Assembly (NCBI GenBank): GCA_013695005.1 | Contig: JACDBJ010000510.1 | Coordinates: 1 to 11,594 of the forward strand | Origin: Pseudonocardiales bacterium | Lineage (GTDB): Bacteria > Actinomycetota > Actinomycetes > Mycobacteriales > Pseudonocardiaceae | Reading direction: 5' to 3' | Length of the DNA stretch: 11,594 bases | Shown: positions 1 through 5,932 of the stretch, one piece after another | Layout: the number at the start of each line of letters is the position of its first letter | How positions within the stretch are numbered: the stretch's first letter is position 1 | Made by a program: the position numbers and the translations under genes | Notes under the pieces: generated by a model | Database searches by the model: none | Told to the model about the DNA's origin: nothing | Seen by the model: the letters and a program-made list of their open reading frames with translations, nothing else

Positions 1-1
1 G

Positions 2-142
2 TACGTGGACGCATTCTTCAGCTTCTTCGTCGACGGCACGCTGGACGAGTCGAAGGTTCTGCCGACCGTCGCCGAGATCACCGGCCGGGAGCCACGCACC
101 TTCGACCAGTGGGTGGCGGCGCACGCCGACGCGTTCCGCTGA
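2..142 (+). CDS. C-terminal end of an NmrA-like NAD(P)-binding protein (5' part outside window)
   Basis: Only the last 46 codons are present, ending in TGA at 140-142. The visible peptide runs from YVDAFFSFFVDGTLDES through VLPTVAEITGREPRTF to WVAAHADAFR. This tail is typical of actinobacterial NmrA/SDR-type NAD(P)H-binding proteins, in which a helix with 'TGREPRTF' is followed by a 'W..AHA.AFR' terminus. The Rossmann domain, and so any cofactor or catalytic residues, lies outside the window. The substrate cannot be inferred. The gene converges with the GIY-YIG-like gene across about 170 bp. A weak hairpin follows the stop (TCACC 158-162, GGTGA 171-175). The reading frame is certain; the family call is moderate and based on remembered resemblance of the tail. 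Confidence 0.6.
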   Translation, partial: YVDAFFSFFVDGTLDESKVLPTVAEITGREPRTFDQWVAAHADAFR

Positions 143-201
143 GCGCAGCCGACGTGATCACCCTGCGACAGGTGAAGCCGCAGCTCAGATCGGTTCAGAC
201 G

Positions 202-225
202 TGGTAGGCGCCAACGACTCGAACC
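202..225 (-). other. tRNA 3'-end-like fragment, possible remnant of an attachment site
   Basis: Read on the minus strand, this stretch contains GGTTCGAGTC, then GTTGGCGCCT, then ACCA. That order matches a tRNA T-loop, the 3' acceptor strand, a discriminator base and CCA. The T-stem does not pair: the bases flanking the T-loop are not complementary. No D-arm, anticodon arm or 5' acceptor strand lies upstream, so this is not a functional tRNA. Integrative elements often duplicate the 3' end of a tRNA as attL/attR, which is the only reason for listing it. No integrase is in the window, and chance similarity is quite possible. Confidence 0.15.
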
Positions 226-312
226 CGAACCGCAGCTACTGCGCCGCGCTCAATCCCGGACGCCACCGCAGCCAGAATGCAGCCGTCGCGCCAATCACTG
301 GGGAGACACGCC

Positions 313-762
313 CTAGTCGGGGACCGGGAGCTCGTCCGGGCCGCGCCGGGACAGTGGTCCGGTGGTCGGGGTGTCGGTGTACTCGCCGATCCACTCGTCC
401 TTCCACGACTTGTCGTACTTCTGCTCGTTGCAGCGAGGGTTGTAGATCGCGGTGAGCTCCTCGGCGATCAACTTGCGGTGCGGCCGCTCCGCGCCGGGGG
501 CGTCGAGCGTGGCGATGTGCACCTTCCACTTCGACCCGGCGCGCTCGACCCAGCAGTGTGCCCGCGGATGCTTGAACGGGAAGCCCTCCTGCGACATGTC
601 GTCGGAGTGGCCGACGTAGATCACGGCGTACTTGTCGGGCTTGGTGTCGGGCTCGGGTCGGTAGAGGACGGCGTAGACGGCGGGCTTCTCCGGCGGCGTC
701 CAGCCACCCAGCAGCCGGGGCCCCTCGAAGGAGTAGCCGGCCAGCGTCCCGAGCCGGATCAC
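313..762 (-). CDS. Stand-alone GIY-YIG-like nuclease-fold protein
   Basis: The 149-residue protein shows the layout of a minimal GIY-YIG domain. VYAVLY (29-34) stands for the GIY strand and VIYVG (47-51) for the YIG strand, followed by HSDDM. A basic/aromatic helix region follows (HPRAHCWVE, 67-73), then EELTAIYNPRCNEQ (101-114), where Glu101/102 would be the metal-binding acid and Asn108 or Asn112 the conserved Asn. The family cleaves DNA or RNA phosphodiesters with one divalent metal. Here the second motif is YVG and the usual catalytic Arg is not obvious, so activity is uncertain. The start is GTG at 760-762, the first possible start after an in-frame stop, with no clear Shine-Dalgarno sequence. 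No helicase or UvrC-type partner domain is attached. It converges with the upstream NmrA-like gene. The Trp/Lys-rich C-terminal tail is not part of the core fold. Confidence 0.6.
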   Translation of the reverse strand: MIRLGTLAGYSFEGPRLLGGWTPPEKPAVYAVLYRPEPDTKPDKYAVIYVGHSDDMSQEGFPFKHPRAHCWVERAGSKWKVHIATLDAPGAERPHRKLIAEELTAIYNPRCNEQKYDKSWKDEWIGEYTDTPTTGPLSRRGPDELPVPD

Positions 763-1014
763 GTCTGGACCAGCGCATTCGTCGATGTCATGGCGGAGGC
801 CAGTCTATGAGGTCGGCACCGGCGGCCTACGGTGGCTAGGCCGTGCCGTAGCGCCCCCGTCCCCTAACGGCGCGGCACCTGGATCCCCGAATCGCGTGGA
901 AAGCCCCTCCGATTCCGCCGCTCGGAGTAGGCAAGTTCCCCGATTTACCGCACGTCCGTGCTGCCTAGCGTTTCGTTGTGTCACCAAGGGGTGCGAGGAC
1001 GCAGGAGCGAAGCG
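763..1014. other. Intergenic region between divergent genes, with two possible hairpins
   Basis: I see no convincing gene here. It must hold the promoters of the leftward GIY-YIG-like gene and the rightward 82-residue gene. Two inverted repeats stand out. One is GTGCC (843-847) plus GCGCC (851-855) pairing with GGCGC (869-873) and GGCAC (874-878). The other is TAGGCA (928-933) pairing with TGCCTA (962-967), with GCACG-tc-CGTGC (950-961) nested against its 3' arm. The second lies in the likely leader of the gene starting at 1015. No clear -35/-10 pair was recognised. Confidence 0.3.
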
Positions 1015-1263
1015 ATGAACACCACGACCGAGCTGACCGCCAGGCACCGAGCCCTGCTGCGCGCCGTTGCGGCGGGGCGCTGCGAGCTGAACGGTGGCCG
1101 TGATCCGGACCTGCTCGTCGACGGCCTGTGCTGCTGCGACCAGTTCTCCGCGCGCCAACTCCTCCGGGCGCAGCTGGTCACGGCCCGAATCGACGACGCC
1201 GCGGACGGACCCGTCCCGGCCACGCTGACCGCAGCCGGCCAGAGCGCGATCGAGGCCGCGTGA
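1015..1263 (+). CDS. Small cysteine-rich conserved protein with winged-helix-like ends
   Basis: The ATG at 1015 is preceded by AGGAG (1003-1007) at a seven-base spacing, so this start is preferred over ATG codons further upstream. The 82-residue product begins with a helix (TARHRALLRAVAAGR), carries 'PDLLVDGLCCCDQFSARQLLRAQLV' in the middle, and ends 'ATLTAAGQSAIEA'. The ends resemble the first helix and the post-wing helix of MarR-like winged-helix proteins. The middle matches a pattern I remember from small actinobacterial hypothetical proteins. Four cysteines occur, three of them consecutive (CCC), which could bind a metal or sense redox state; that is inference. It converges with the nucleotidyltransferase gene with only 16 bp between stops. 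No function is assigned. Confidence 0.7.
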   Translation: MNTTTELTARHRALLRAVAAGRCELNGGRDPDLLVDGLCCCDQFSARQLLRAQLVTARIDDAADGPVPATLTAAGQSAIEAA

Positions 1264-1279
1264 ATCCCTGCGCGCCACT

Positions 1280-1723
1280 TCAGTCGGCCAGCGCCTGCAG
1301 GTCAGCTAGATCCTGCGGCCGTGCGCTGGCGGTCTTGTTGCGCCGTAAGTCCGCGAGCGAGATGAACGGTGCAGTGACCTCGCCCAGATCGACCTCGACC
1401 CGATGCGGGTAGCACTCGTTGAAGTCGACGCCGTCCAGGGAGGTCAGAAGATCAATCCGCAGCGGCGGATAGCCCAACTGCACAACGTTGTCGGGCTCGA
1501 GAAAGTCGTCCCTGGAAAGTCCGACGGCGCCGAACCCGAAATCGTCGAGCACCCTGAGCAGGCGGTCGACGTTGATCGGGTCGACGAGCACCCACACGTC
1601 GAGGTCGCCGGTGTAGCGCGGATGGCCATGCACGGCCACCGCGTACCCGCCGACGATCAGAAAACGTACGTCATGGGCGCGCAACAACCCGATGAACTCG
1701 CTGAAGTCTCGGTCGAGGCGCAT
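1280..1723 (-). CDS. MNT/AbiEii-like nucleotidyltransferase (probable toxin-type partner of the upstream small ORF)
   Basis: The 147-residue protein has the minimal DNA polymerase beta-type nucleotidyltransferase signature. 'FLIVGGYAVAVHGHPRY' carries the GG motif (Gly25-Gly26) and TGDLDVWV the two metal-binding aspartates (Asp40, Asp42). The third acid is Asp91 in LRIDLLTSL. The closing 'LRRNK.A..R.QDLAD' is shared by stand-alone NTases of the AbiEii/DUF6036-like group. In characterised toxin-antitoxin pairs such enzymes transfer nucleotides to a tRNA or a partner protein; the target here is unknown. The frame stays open upstream to 1822, but that stretch is GC-rich antisense of the small ORF. 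I chose ATG at 1721-1723, preceded by GGATGGGACG. ATG at 1735 is the alternative. It overlaps the small upstream ORF by 53 bases, implying translational coupling. Confidence 0.8.
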   Translation of the reverse strand: MRLDRDFSEFIGLLRAHDVRFLIVGGYAVAVHGHPRYTGDLDVWVLVDPINVDRLLRVLDDFGFGAVGLSRDDFLEPDNVVQLGYPPLRIDLLTSLDGVDFNECYPHRVEVDLGEVTAPFISLADLRRNKTASARPQDLADLQALAD

Positions 1724-1862
1724 CGTCCCATCCATGGTGCCGTCGTCGCAGATCCTCAACCGCCGCCACACGCTCGGCCGGGGGCCGCCCGCGCCAGTAC
1801 TTCGCGTCGCCACTGACATCACGCAGTCGACGCCGGCGCATCACACGAACCACAGGCACCAT
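1671..1862 (-). CDS. Small protein preceding and overlapping the nucleotidyltransferase (probable antitoxin-type partner)
   Basis: The 63-residue basic protein contains 'GDAKYWRGRPPAERVAAVE' followed by DLRRRHHGW and a tail RPRLQRVHRVVARP. I remember this pattern, a W-x(3)-PPAER helix followed by RR.HGW and a PRLQRV tail, as the short ORF that habitually sits immediately upstream of MNT-like nucleotidyltransferases in bacteria. It starts at ATG 1860-1862 without a clear Shine-Dalgarno sequence; GTG or ATG codons within the first eight residues are alternatives. Its last 17 codons overlap the start of the nucleotidyltransferase in another frame. Its role as antitoxin, or as target or partner of the enzyme, is inferred from this pairing. 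Confidence 0.7.
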   Translation of the reverse strand: MVPVVRVMRRRRLRDVSGDAKYWRGRPPAERVAAVEDLRRRHHGWDDAPRPRLQRVHRVVARP

Positions 1863-1871
1863 GTCATTCTA

Positions 1872-1913
1872 CGGCCAAGGGCCGCTCCGCTGGCCCGCGA
1901 TCGTTCCGCGGGC
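1872..1913. promoter_or_regulatory. Two perfect inverted repeats in the divergent promoter region (candidate operators)
   Basis: The short gap between the leftward two-gene module (start 1862) and the rightward LuxR gene (start 1965 or 1950) holds two inverted repeats. CGGCC-aag-GGCCG spans 1872-1884, only ten bases from the small ORF's start codon. GCCCGCG-atcgttc-CGCGGGC spans 1893-1913, with seven-base arms and a seven-base spacer. The 21-bp site has the size expected for a dimeric regulator. Candidates are the LuxR protein or the small basic antitoxin-like protein, but no binding preference can be read from the sequence. High GC raises the chance of such palindromes. Confidence 0.35.
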
Positions 1914-1964
1914 GGCATCGGCAGGCCCGGGTCGTGCCATCATCGGCTGGTGAGCTCGCCCCTG

Positions 1965-3599
1965 ATGGACGATGGCGTGGCAGCGCTCCGTCGCGGCGAC
2001 GCGTCAGCCGCTCGCCGTGTGTTCGAGTCGGCCCTCGCCGAGGTCGAGTCGGGCGAGGCGTTCGAAGGTCTCGCCGAGGCGCTGTATCTCGAGCGGGAGT
2101 ACGCCGCCGCCGCCGATCACTACGAGCGGGCCTACGCCGCATACCGCCGCGAACGCCAGCACATGGCCGCCGGCCGGGCGGCACGCACCGTTTCGTGGAT
2201 CACCGGCAACGTGTTCGGGGACTGGGCCGTTCGGATCGGCTGGCTCGCACGAGCCCGCGCCATCCTGACCGAGGCCGGCGAGGACAGCCCTGAGCACGGG
2301 TGGGTGCTCATCATCCGCGCCTTCCTGGAGCCCGACGCCCAGGCGCGGGAGGCGTTTCTCCGGGAAGCGATCGCGATCGGACGCCGGTTCGGCGATCCCG
2401 ACATCGAGTTCTACGCGCTGTCGTACCTCGGCGGGGTGTTGGTCATGACCGATCGCGTCGAGGAGGGGCTCGTCCTGACTGACGAGGCGCTGGCGGCGGC
2501 CTGCGCCGGCGAGCTTGCCGAAGTCGCTACCGTGGACTCGATCTTCTGCGGCTTCTTCTGGACGTGCGAGCTGGTCAACGACGTCCCTCGGGCCGACCAA
2601 TGGATGCGCGCCGCGGCGGAGCTCATGCAGCGCAGGAACGTCGTTGCCGCCTTCTGCCGCGCCCACTACGGCGGAATCCTGACCGCGGCCGGACGCTGGG
2701 ACGAGGCCGAGGTCCAGCTCCTCGAGTCCACCCGGCACTTCGACCGGGGCATGCCGGAGCGCCGTGCCGCTTCGTTGATCCGCCTCGCGGACCTGCGCGT
2801 TCGGCAGGGCCGCTTGGAGGAGTCCGCCATGCTCCTGGACGGCCTCGACGATCATCCGGACGCCGTCCGAACCCTCGCCGCCCTATACCTGGCCCGGGGC
2901 GAGGCGGCGCTCGCGCAGGATCTCCTCGAGCGTTGTACCGCAGGTTCGGATGACGGCGTGCCGACCGTTGGTGAGTCGACCATGGTGGGCCCGCTGCTCG
3001 CCCTCCTCGTGGACGTGTACCTCGAAGCGGACAACGTCGATGCCGCCGAGCGGATCGCCCAACGCCTCGCGCGCATCGCCGAGGCGCAGCGTGGGCCCTA
3101 CCTGAAAGCAGCCGCCGCGTTGGCCAAGGGCCAGGTGTGCGTGGCCCGGGGGCAGGGGGACGCCCGCAGCTGCCTACATTCGGCGCTGGAGAGCTTCGCG
3201 CTGGCGCAGCTGCCGATGGAGCTGGCGCAGACCCGCCTGGAGATGGCGCGGGCGCTGGCGGCAAGCTCGCCCCAGGTGGCCATCGCCGCGGCGAAGGCGG
3301 CGCTCGAGGACTTCGAGCGTCTCAAGGCCGCCCGGCACGCCGACGTCGCGGCCGCGCTGCTCCGCTCGCTCGGCGCGCCCGTCCGGACCGGCCCGAAGGG
3401 CCACGGCGCGCTGACGAAGCGGGAGACCGAGGTCCTCCAGTTGGTCGGCGTGGGGTTGTCCAACCCCGAGATCGGCGACCGCCTCTTCATCACCCGCAAG
3501 ACCGTCGAGCACCACGTCGGCAACGTGCTGGCCAAACTCGGCCTGCGCAATCGAGCCGAAGCGGTCGCCTACGTGACGAGGGAGAAGACCAGCCGATAG
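1965..3599 (+). CDS. TPR-repeat LuxR-family transcriptional regulator
   Basis: From ATG 1965 the protein has 544 residues. Residues ~1-470 are helical TPR-like repeats, for example 'ALRRGDASAARRVFESALAE', 'LYLEREYAAAADHYERAYAA', and later 'LADLRVRQGRLEESAMLLD' and 'LYLARGEAALAQDLLERC'. A LuxR-type helix-turn-helix starts at ~483 (LTKRETEVLQLVGVGLSNPE) and includes the recognition helix TRKTVEHHVGNVLAKLGLRNRAEA. No nucleotide-binding Walker motif is visible, so it is not a full MalT/LAL protein. GTG at 1950 is an alternative start. Neither start has a good Shine-Dalgarno sequence, and upstream in-frame sequence is antisense to the nucleotidyltransferase module. It ends 77 bp before the FAD oxidoreductase and is its likely regulator by context. 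Confidence 0.85.
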   Translation: MDDGVAALRRGDASAARRVFESALAEVESGEAFEGLAEALYLEREYAAAADHYERAYAAYRRERQHMAAGRAARTVSWITGNVFGDWAVRIGWLARARAILTEAGEDSPEHGWVLIIRAFLEPDAQAREAFLREAIAIGRRFGDPDIEFYALSYLGGVLVMTDRVEEGLVLTDEALAAACAGELAEVATVDSIFCGFFWTCELVNDVPRADQWMRAAAELMQRRNVVAAFCRAHYGGILTAAGRWDEAEVQLLESTRHFDRGMPERRAASLIRLADLRVRQGRLEESAMLLDGLDDHPDAVRTLAALYLARGEAALAQDLLERCTAGSDDGVPTVGESTMVGPLLALLVDVYLEADNVDAAERIAQRLARIAEAQRGPYLKAAAALAKGQVCVARGQGDARSCLHSALESFALAQLPMELAQTRLEMARALAASSPQVAIAAAKAALEDFERLKAARHADVAAALLRSLGAPVRTGPKGHGALTKRETEVLQLVGVGLSNPEIGDRLFITRKTVEHHVGNVLAKLGLRNRAEAVAYVTREKTSR

Positions 3600-3602
3600 A
3601 TG

Positions 3603-3614
3603 GGGGAGCTCCCC
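3603..3614. promoter_or_regulatory. Perfect 12-bp palindrome upstream of the FAD oxidoreductase
   Basis: GGGGAGCTCCCC is fully self-complementary and sits within a near-palindromic 18-bp context (ATG before, GAT after). It lies directly after the LuxR stop and 62 bases upstream of the oxidoreductase start. Without a loop it is a better candidate for a protein-binding site than for a terminator. The LuxR protein encoded just upstream is the natural candidate binder; this is inference. Confidence 0.3.
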
Positions 3615-3676
3615 GATACTTCCCCGACCTGCCCGGCCGCACCATGTTCCTCGTCCCCGACGAGCAGGAGCCGGAC

Positions 3677-4933
3677 ATGACCGAGAACCGTTACGACGCC
3701 ATCGTGGTGGGCGCGCGCTGCGCGGGATCTCCGACCGCCATGCTGCTGGCCAAGGCGGGCTACCGCGTCCTGGTCGTCGACCGGGCGAGCTTCCCCAGCG
3801 ACACGATCTCGACGCACCTCGTCCACCCGCCGGGGGTGGCGGCGCTGCGGAGATGGGGCCTGCTCGACCGGCTCACGGCGACTGGATGCCCGCCGATCGA
3901 CACGTACGCGTTCGACTTCGGACCATTCACGATCTCCGGGACGCCGGTGACCGACGACAGTCCCGTCGCGTACGGCCCGCGACGCACTGTCCTGGACAAG
4001 CTGCTCGTGGATGCGGCGTCTGAGGCGGGTGCCGAGGTGCGGGAAGGCTTCACCGTCTCCGACGTCGTCGTCTCCGACGGTCGCGTGACCGGAGTTCTCG
4101 GGCACGGCAAGAACGGTGCGACCGTCACCGAGCACGCCCGCGTCGTCGTCGGGGCAGACGGCTGGCACTCCCTCGTCGCGAAGGCCGTTCGGCCCGATCA
4201 GTACCACGAGAAGCCGCGGCTGCTGTGCGGCTACTACACCTACTACAGCGGGCTGCCGATGGACGGTCGCTTCGAGAACTACATCCGCCCGGACCGCGGG
4301 TTCGCGGCGTGGCCGACGAACGACGACCTGACGCTGGTCATCGGCGGCTGGCCGTTCGCCGAGTTCGAGGCCAACAAGACCGACATCGAGGGCAACTACC
4401 TCAAGATGTTCGAGCTGGCGCCGCCCTTCGCCGACCGAATCCGTGCCGCTAACCGGGAGGCTCGCTTTGTCGGCACGGCTGTGCCGAACTTCTTCCGCAA
4501 GCCGTTCGGCCCCGGCTGGGCGCTGGTGGGAGATGCCGGCTACAACAAGGACTTCATCACCGCCCAGGGGATCGCCGACGCCTTCCGGGACGCCGAGCTG
4601 TGCGCCACCGCCCTGGACGAGGCGTTCTCCGGTGCGTGCTCGTTCGACGTCGCGATGGGGAGGTACCAGACAACCCGCGACCAGCACGTCCTACCGATGT
4701 ACGAGTTCACCACCCAACTCGCGACGCTCGAACCCCCGCCACCCGAGCTCCAGCAGCTGCTGGGCGCGGTGCACGGCAACCCCGAGGCGATGGACGCCTT
4801 CGCGCGGGTCGGCGCCGGAGTGACGTCGCCGGCCGAGTCTTCTCCGACGAGAACGTCGGACGCATCTTCGCCACGGCCGCGGAGCGACAGGCCAGCTAGG
4901 ACGTGTCTCTTGGATCATTGGGACACACCCTGA
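3677..4933 (+). CDS. Geranylgeranyl-reductase-like FAD-dependent oxidoreductase, frameshifted at its C-terminus
   Basis: ATG 3677 follows AGGAG (3666-3670) at six bases; ATG 3644 is in frame but lacks such a site. The N-terminal FAD fold reads YDAIVVGARCAGSPTAMLLA, with the GARCAGS variant of GxGxxG, then GYRVLVVDRASF. An SDTISTHLVHPPGVAAL segment follows, then VVGADGWHS (DG motif) and WALVGDAGYNKDFITAQGI (GD motif, flavin ribityl contact). This is the group related to p-hydroxybenzoate hydroxylase and geranylgeranyl reductase; the substrate is unknown. The open frame gives 418 residues. From about residue 388 it reads low-complexity Ser/Pro/Arg, while frame +2 reads FSDENVGRIFATAAERQAS and stops at 4897-4899. 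That is the expected tail, so one base, probably a T near 4838, is missing. Cofactor motifs are intact. Confidence 0.85.
   Translation: MTENRYDAIVVGARCAGSPTAMLLAKAGYRVLVVDRASFPSDTISTHLVHPPGVAALRRWGLLDRLTATGCPPIDTYAFDFGPFTISGTPVTDDSPVAYGPRRTVLDKLLVDAASEAGAEVREGFTVSDVVVSDGRVTGVLGHGKNGATVTEHARVVVGADGWHSLVAKAVRPDQYHEKPRLLCGYYTYYSGLPMDGRFENYIRPDRGFAAWPTNDDLTLVIGGWPFAEFEANKTDIEGNYLKMFELAPPFADRIRAANREARFVGTAVPNFFRKPFGPGWALVGDAGYNKDFITAQGIADAFRDAELCATALDEAFSGACSFDVAMGRYQTTRDQHVLPMYEFTTQLATLEPPPPELQQLLGAVHGNPEAMDAFARVGAGVTSPAESSPTRTSDASSPRPRSDRPARTCLLDHWDTP
4903..4926. repeat. Short inverted repeat after the oxidoreductase
   Basis: GTGTC (4903-4907) and GACAC (4922-4926) flank a 14-base loop. The repeat begins four bases after the ancestral TAG stop of the oxidoreductase (4897-4899) and lies inside the frameshifted extension. 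It could be a weak terminator of the original gene or the end of a degraded insertion element. No T-tract and no transposase are present. Confidence 0.25.
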
Positions 4934-5091
4934 GCGGCCGCCGCGCACGCCGCGCGCAGCAAGTCTGCGTGTTCGACCTAGTGATCTACGCGACACGCCT
5001 AGGCCGTGGGCTCGCAGCCGGGCTGGCGCTGCGCTGACGCGGGTTGAGTGGCGAAAGGCCGCGGCAGTTTGGGTGGATCGTGCGAATGGGG

Positions 5092-5189
5092 ACATCGAGC
5101 CTGACCGCCCGCGAGGTCCAGGTGCTGCGCCTCATCGCGACCGGCAACACCAACCGGTCGATCGCGGCCGAGCTGTTCCTCAGCGAGCG
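5092..5189 (+). pseudogene. Remnant of a LuxR-type helix-turn-helix domain
   Basis: Frame +1 (codons from 5092) reads SSLTAREVQVLRLIATGNTN, then RSIAAELFLSE, which is the first half of a LuxR/GerE DNA-binding domain (scaffold helix and first HTH helix). A complete domain would continue with a recognition helix such as KTVxRHVSNIFxKLG. Instead the frame turns into Arg-rich noncoding sequence after ~5189 and then runs antisense to the Uma2 gene, which ends at 5233. Upstream of ~5090 there is no recognisable receiver, TPR or ATPase domain. About 33 codons survive, truncated at both ends. The motif is unlike the HTH of the intact regulator at 1965-3599 in detail, so it is a second regulator rather than a duplicate of that 3' end. 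Confidence 0.65.
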
Positions 5190-5232
5190 CCCGAGGTCGG
5201 CAGAGCGTTGGGGTCGCCGCGCGGCGCGATAC

Positions 5233-5811
5233 TCAGTCGGTTGGACGGGTCCGGGACGCCAGCTCGCCGAGGTCGACGTCTACTCCGAACGGCTCGCTCA
5301 GCTGCAGCCGCTGGCCGCGTTCGGCGCGAGTGGCCTCGACGTAGCGGGTATCGCGCAGCCGGAAGGCGATCGCGGTGGGCCCGACGTCGCCGAGCTCGAC
5401 CCGCAGGTAGTGCGGGATCCCCGCGGCGGCGTAGAGCTGCGGCTTGACCGCGCGGTCGGCCACGACGCTGCCCGGGCTGACGATCTCCACCACCATCGCG
5501 ACGTCGGCCGCGTCGGACACGATGACATCGGCACCGGGGTTGGTGATCACGGCGATGTCCGGGATGAGGATCCTGCCCGGCGCGACCCGGACGTTGACCG
5601 CTTCCAGCACCTCGAAGCCGTCCGGCGCGGCGGCGTCCAACGCACCCGCCAACCTGAACGACAGCCGCTGGTGGATGTGCCGCGCCGACGGGCTCACCAG
5701 CAGCTCCCCGTCGAGCAGCTCGACGCGACGGTCCTCTGGCAGGGCGAGGAAGTCCTCCTCGGTCCACGGCCCGACGTGGTCGAACAGGTCGATGGGTGCG
5801 GGGAAGGCCAT
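5233..5811 (-). CDS. Uma2-family (DUF820) putative PD-(D/E)XK endonuclease
   Basis: The 192-residue protein matches the Uma2 family. WTEEDFLALPEDRRVELLDG (16-35) is followed by ELLVSPSARHIHQRLSFRLA (36-55). PDIAVIT (84-90) carries Asp85, VVEIVSPGSVVADR (107-120) carries Glu109, and KPQLYAAAGIPHYLRVE carries Lys123. Together these form the PD-...-E-x(n)-K acid/base set of the restriction-like fold. The physiological role of this abundant family is not established. The start at ATG 5811 is decided by a strong GGGAGGTGA ribosome-binding site seven bases upstream. It is separated by 121 bp from the upstream operon on the same strand. Its 3' end abuts the truncated LuxR remnant, so this gene or its flank may mark an insertion or deletion breakpoint. 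Confidence 0.88.
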   Translation of the reverse strand: MAFPAPIDLFDHVGPWTEEDFLALPEDRRVELLDGELLVSPSARHIHQRLSFRLAGALDAAAPDGFEVLEAVNVRVAPGRILIPDIAVITNPGADVIVSDAADVAMVVEIVSPGSVVADRAVKPQLYAAAGIPHYLRVELGDVGPTAIAFRLRDTRYVEATRAERGQRLQLSEPFGVDVDLGELASRTRPTD

Positions 5812-5932
5812 CGCCGCCTCACCTCCCGGTGCTGGTCCGCTGACCTCATGGTCGCATGCTGGCGGAGAACACCGACAGATCATCCGCCGTGCGAGTATCG
5901 CCGGGTGCGTCGAGCCGCGGACGGTCAGCCGG

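Noticed and set aside
1724..1822. N-terminal extension of the nucleotidyltransferase
   Set aside because: The residues are low-complexity and lie over the small upstream ORF; family members start near the MRLDRDF segment.
3137..3676. Upstream extension of the oxidoreductase frame
   Set aside because: It is a shadow of the LuxR gene; the FAD fold begins right after ATG 3677, which has a good ribosome-binding site.
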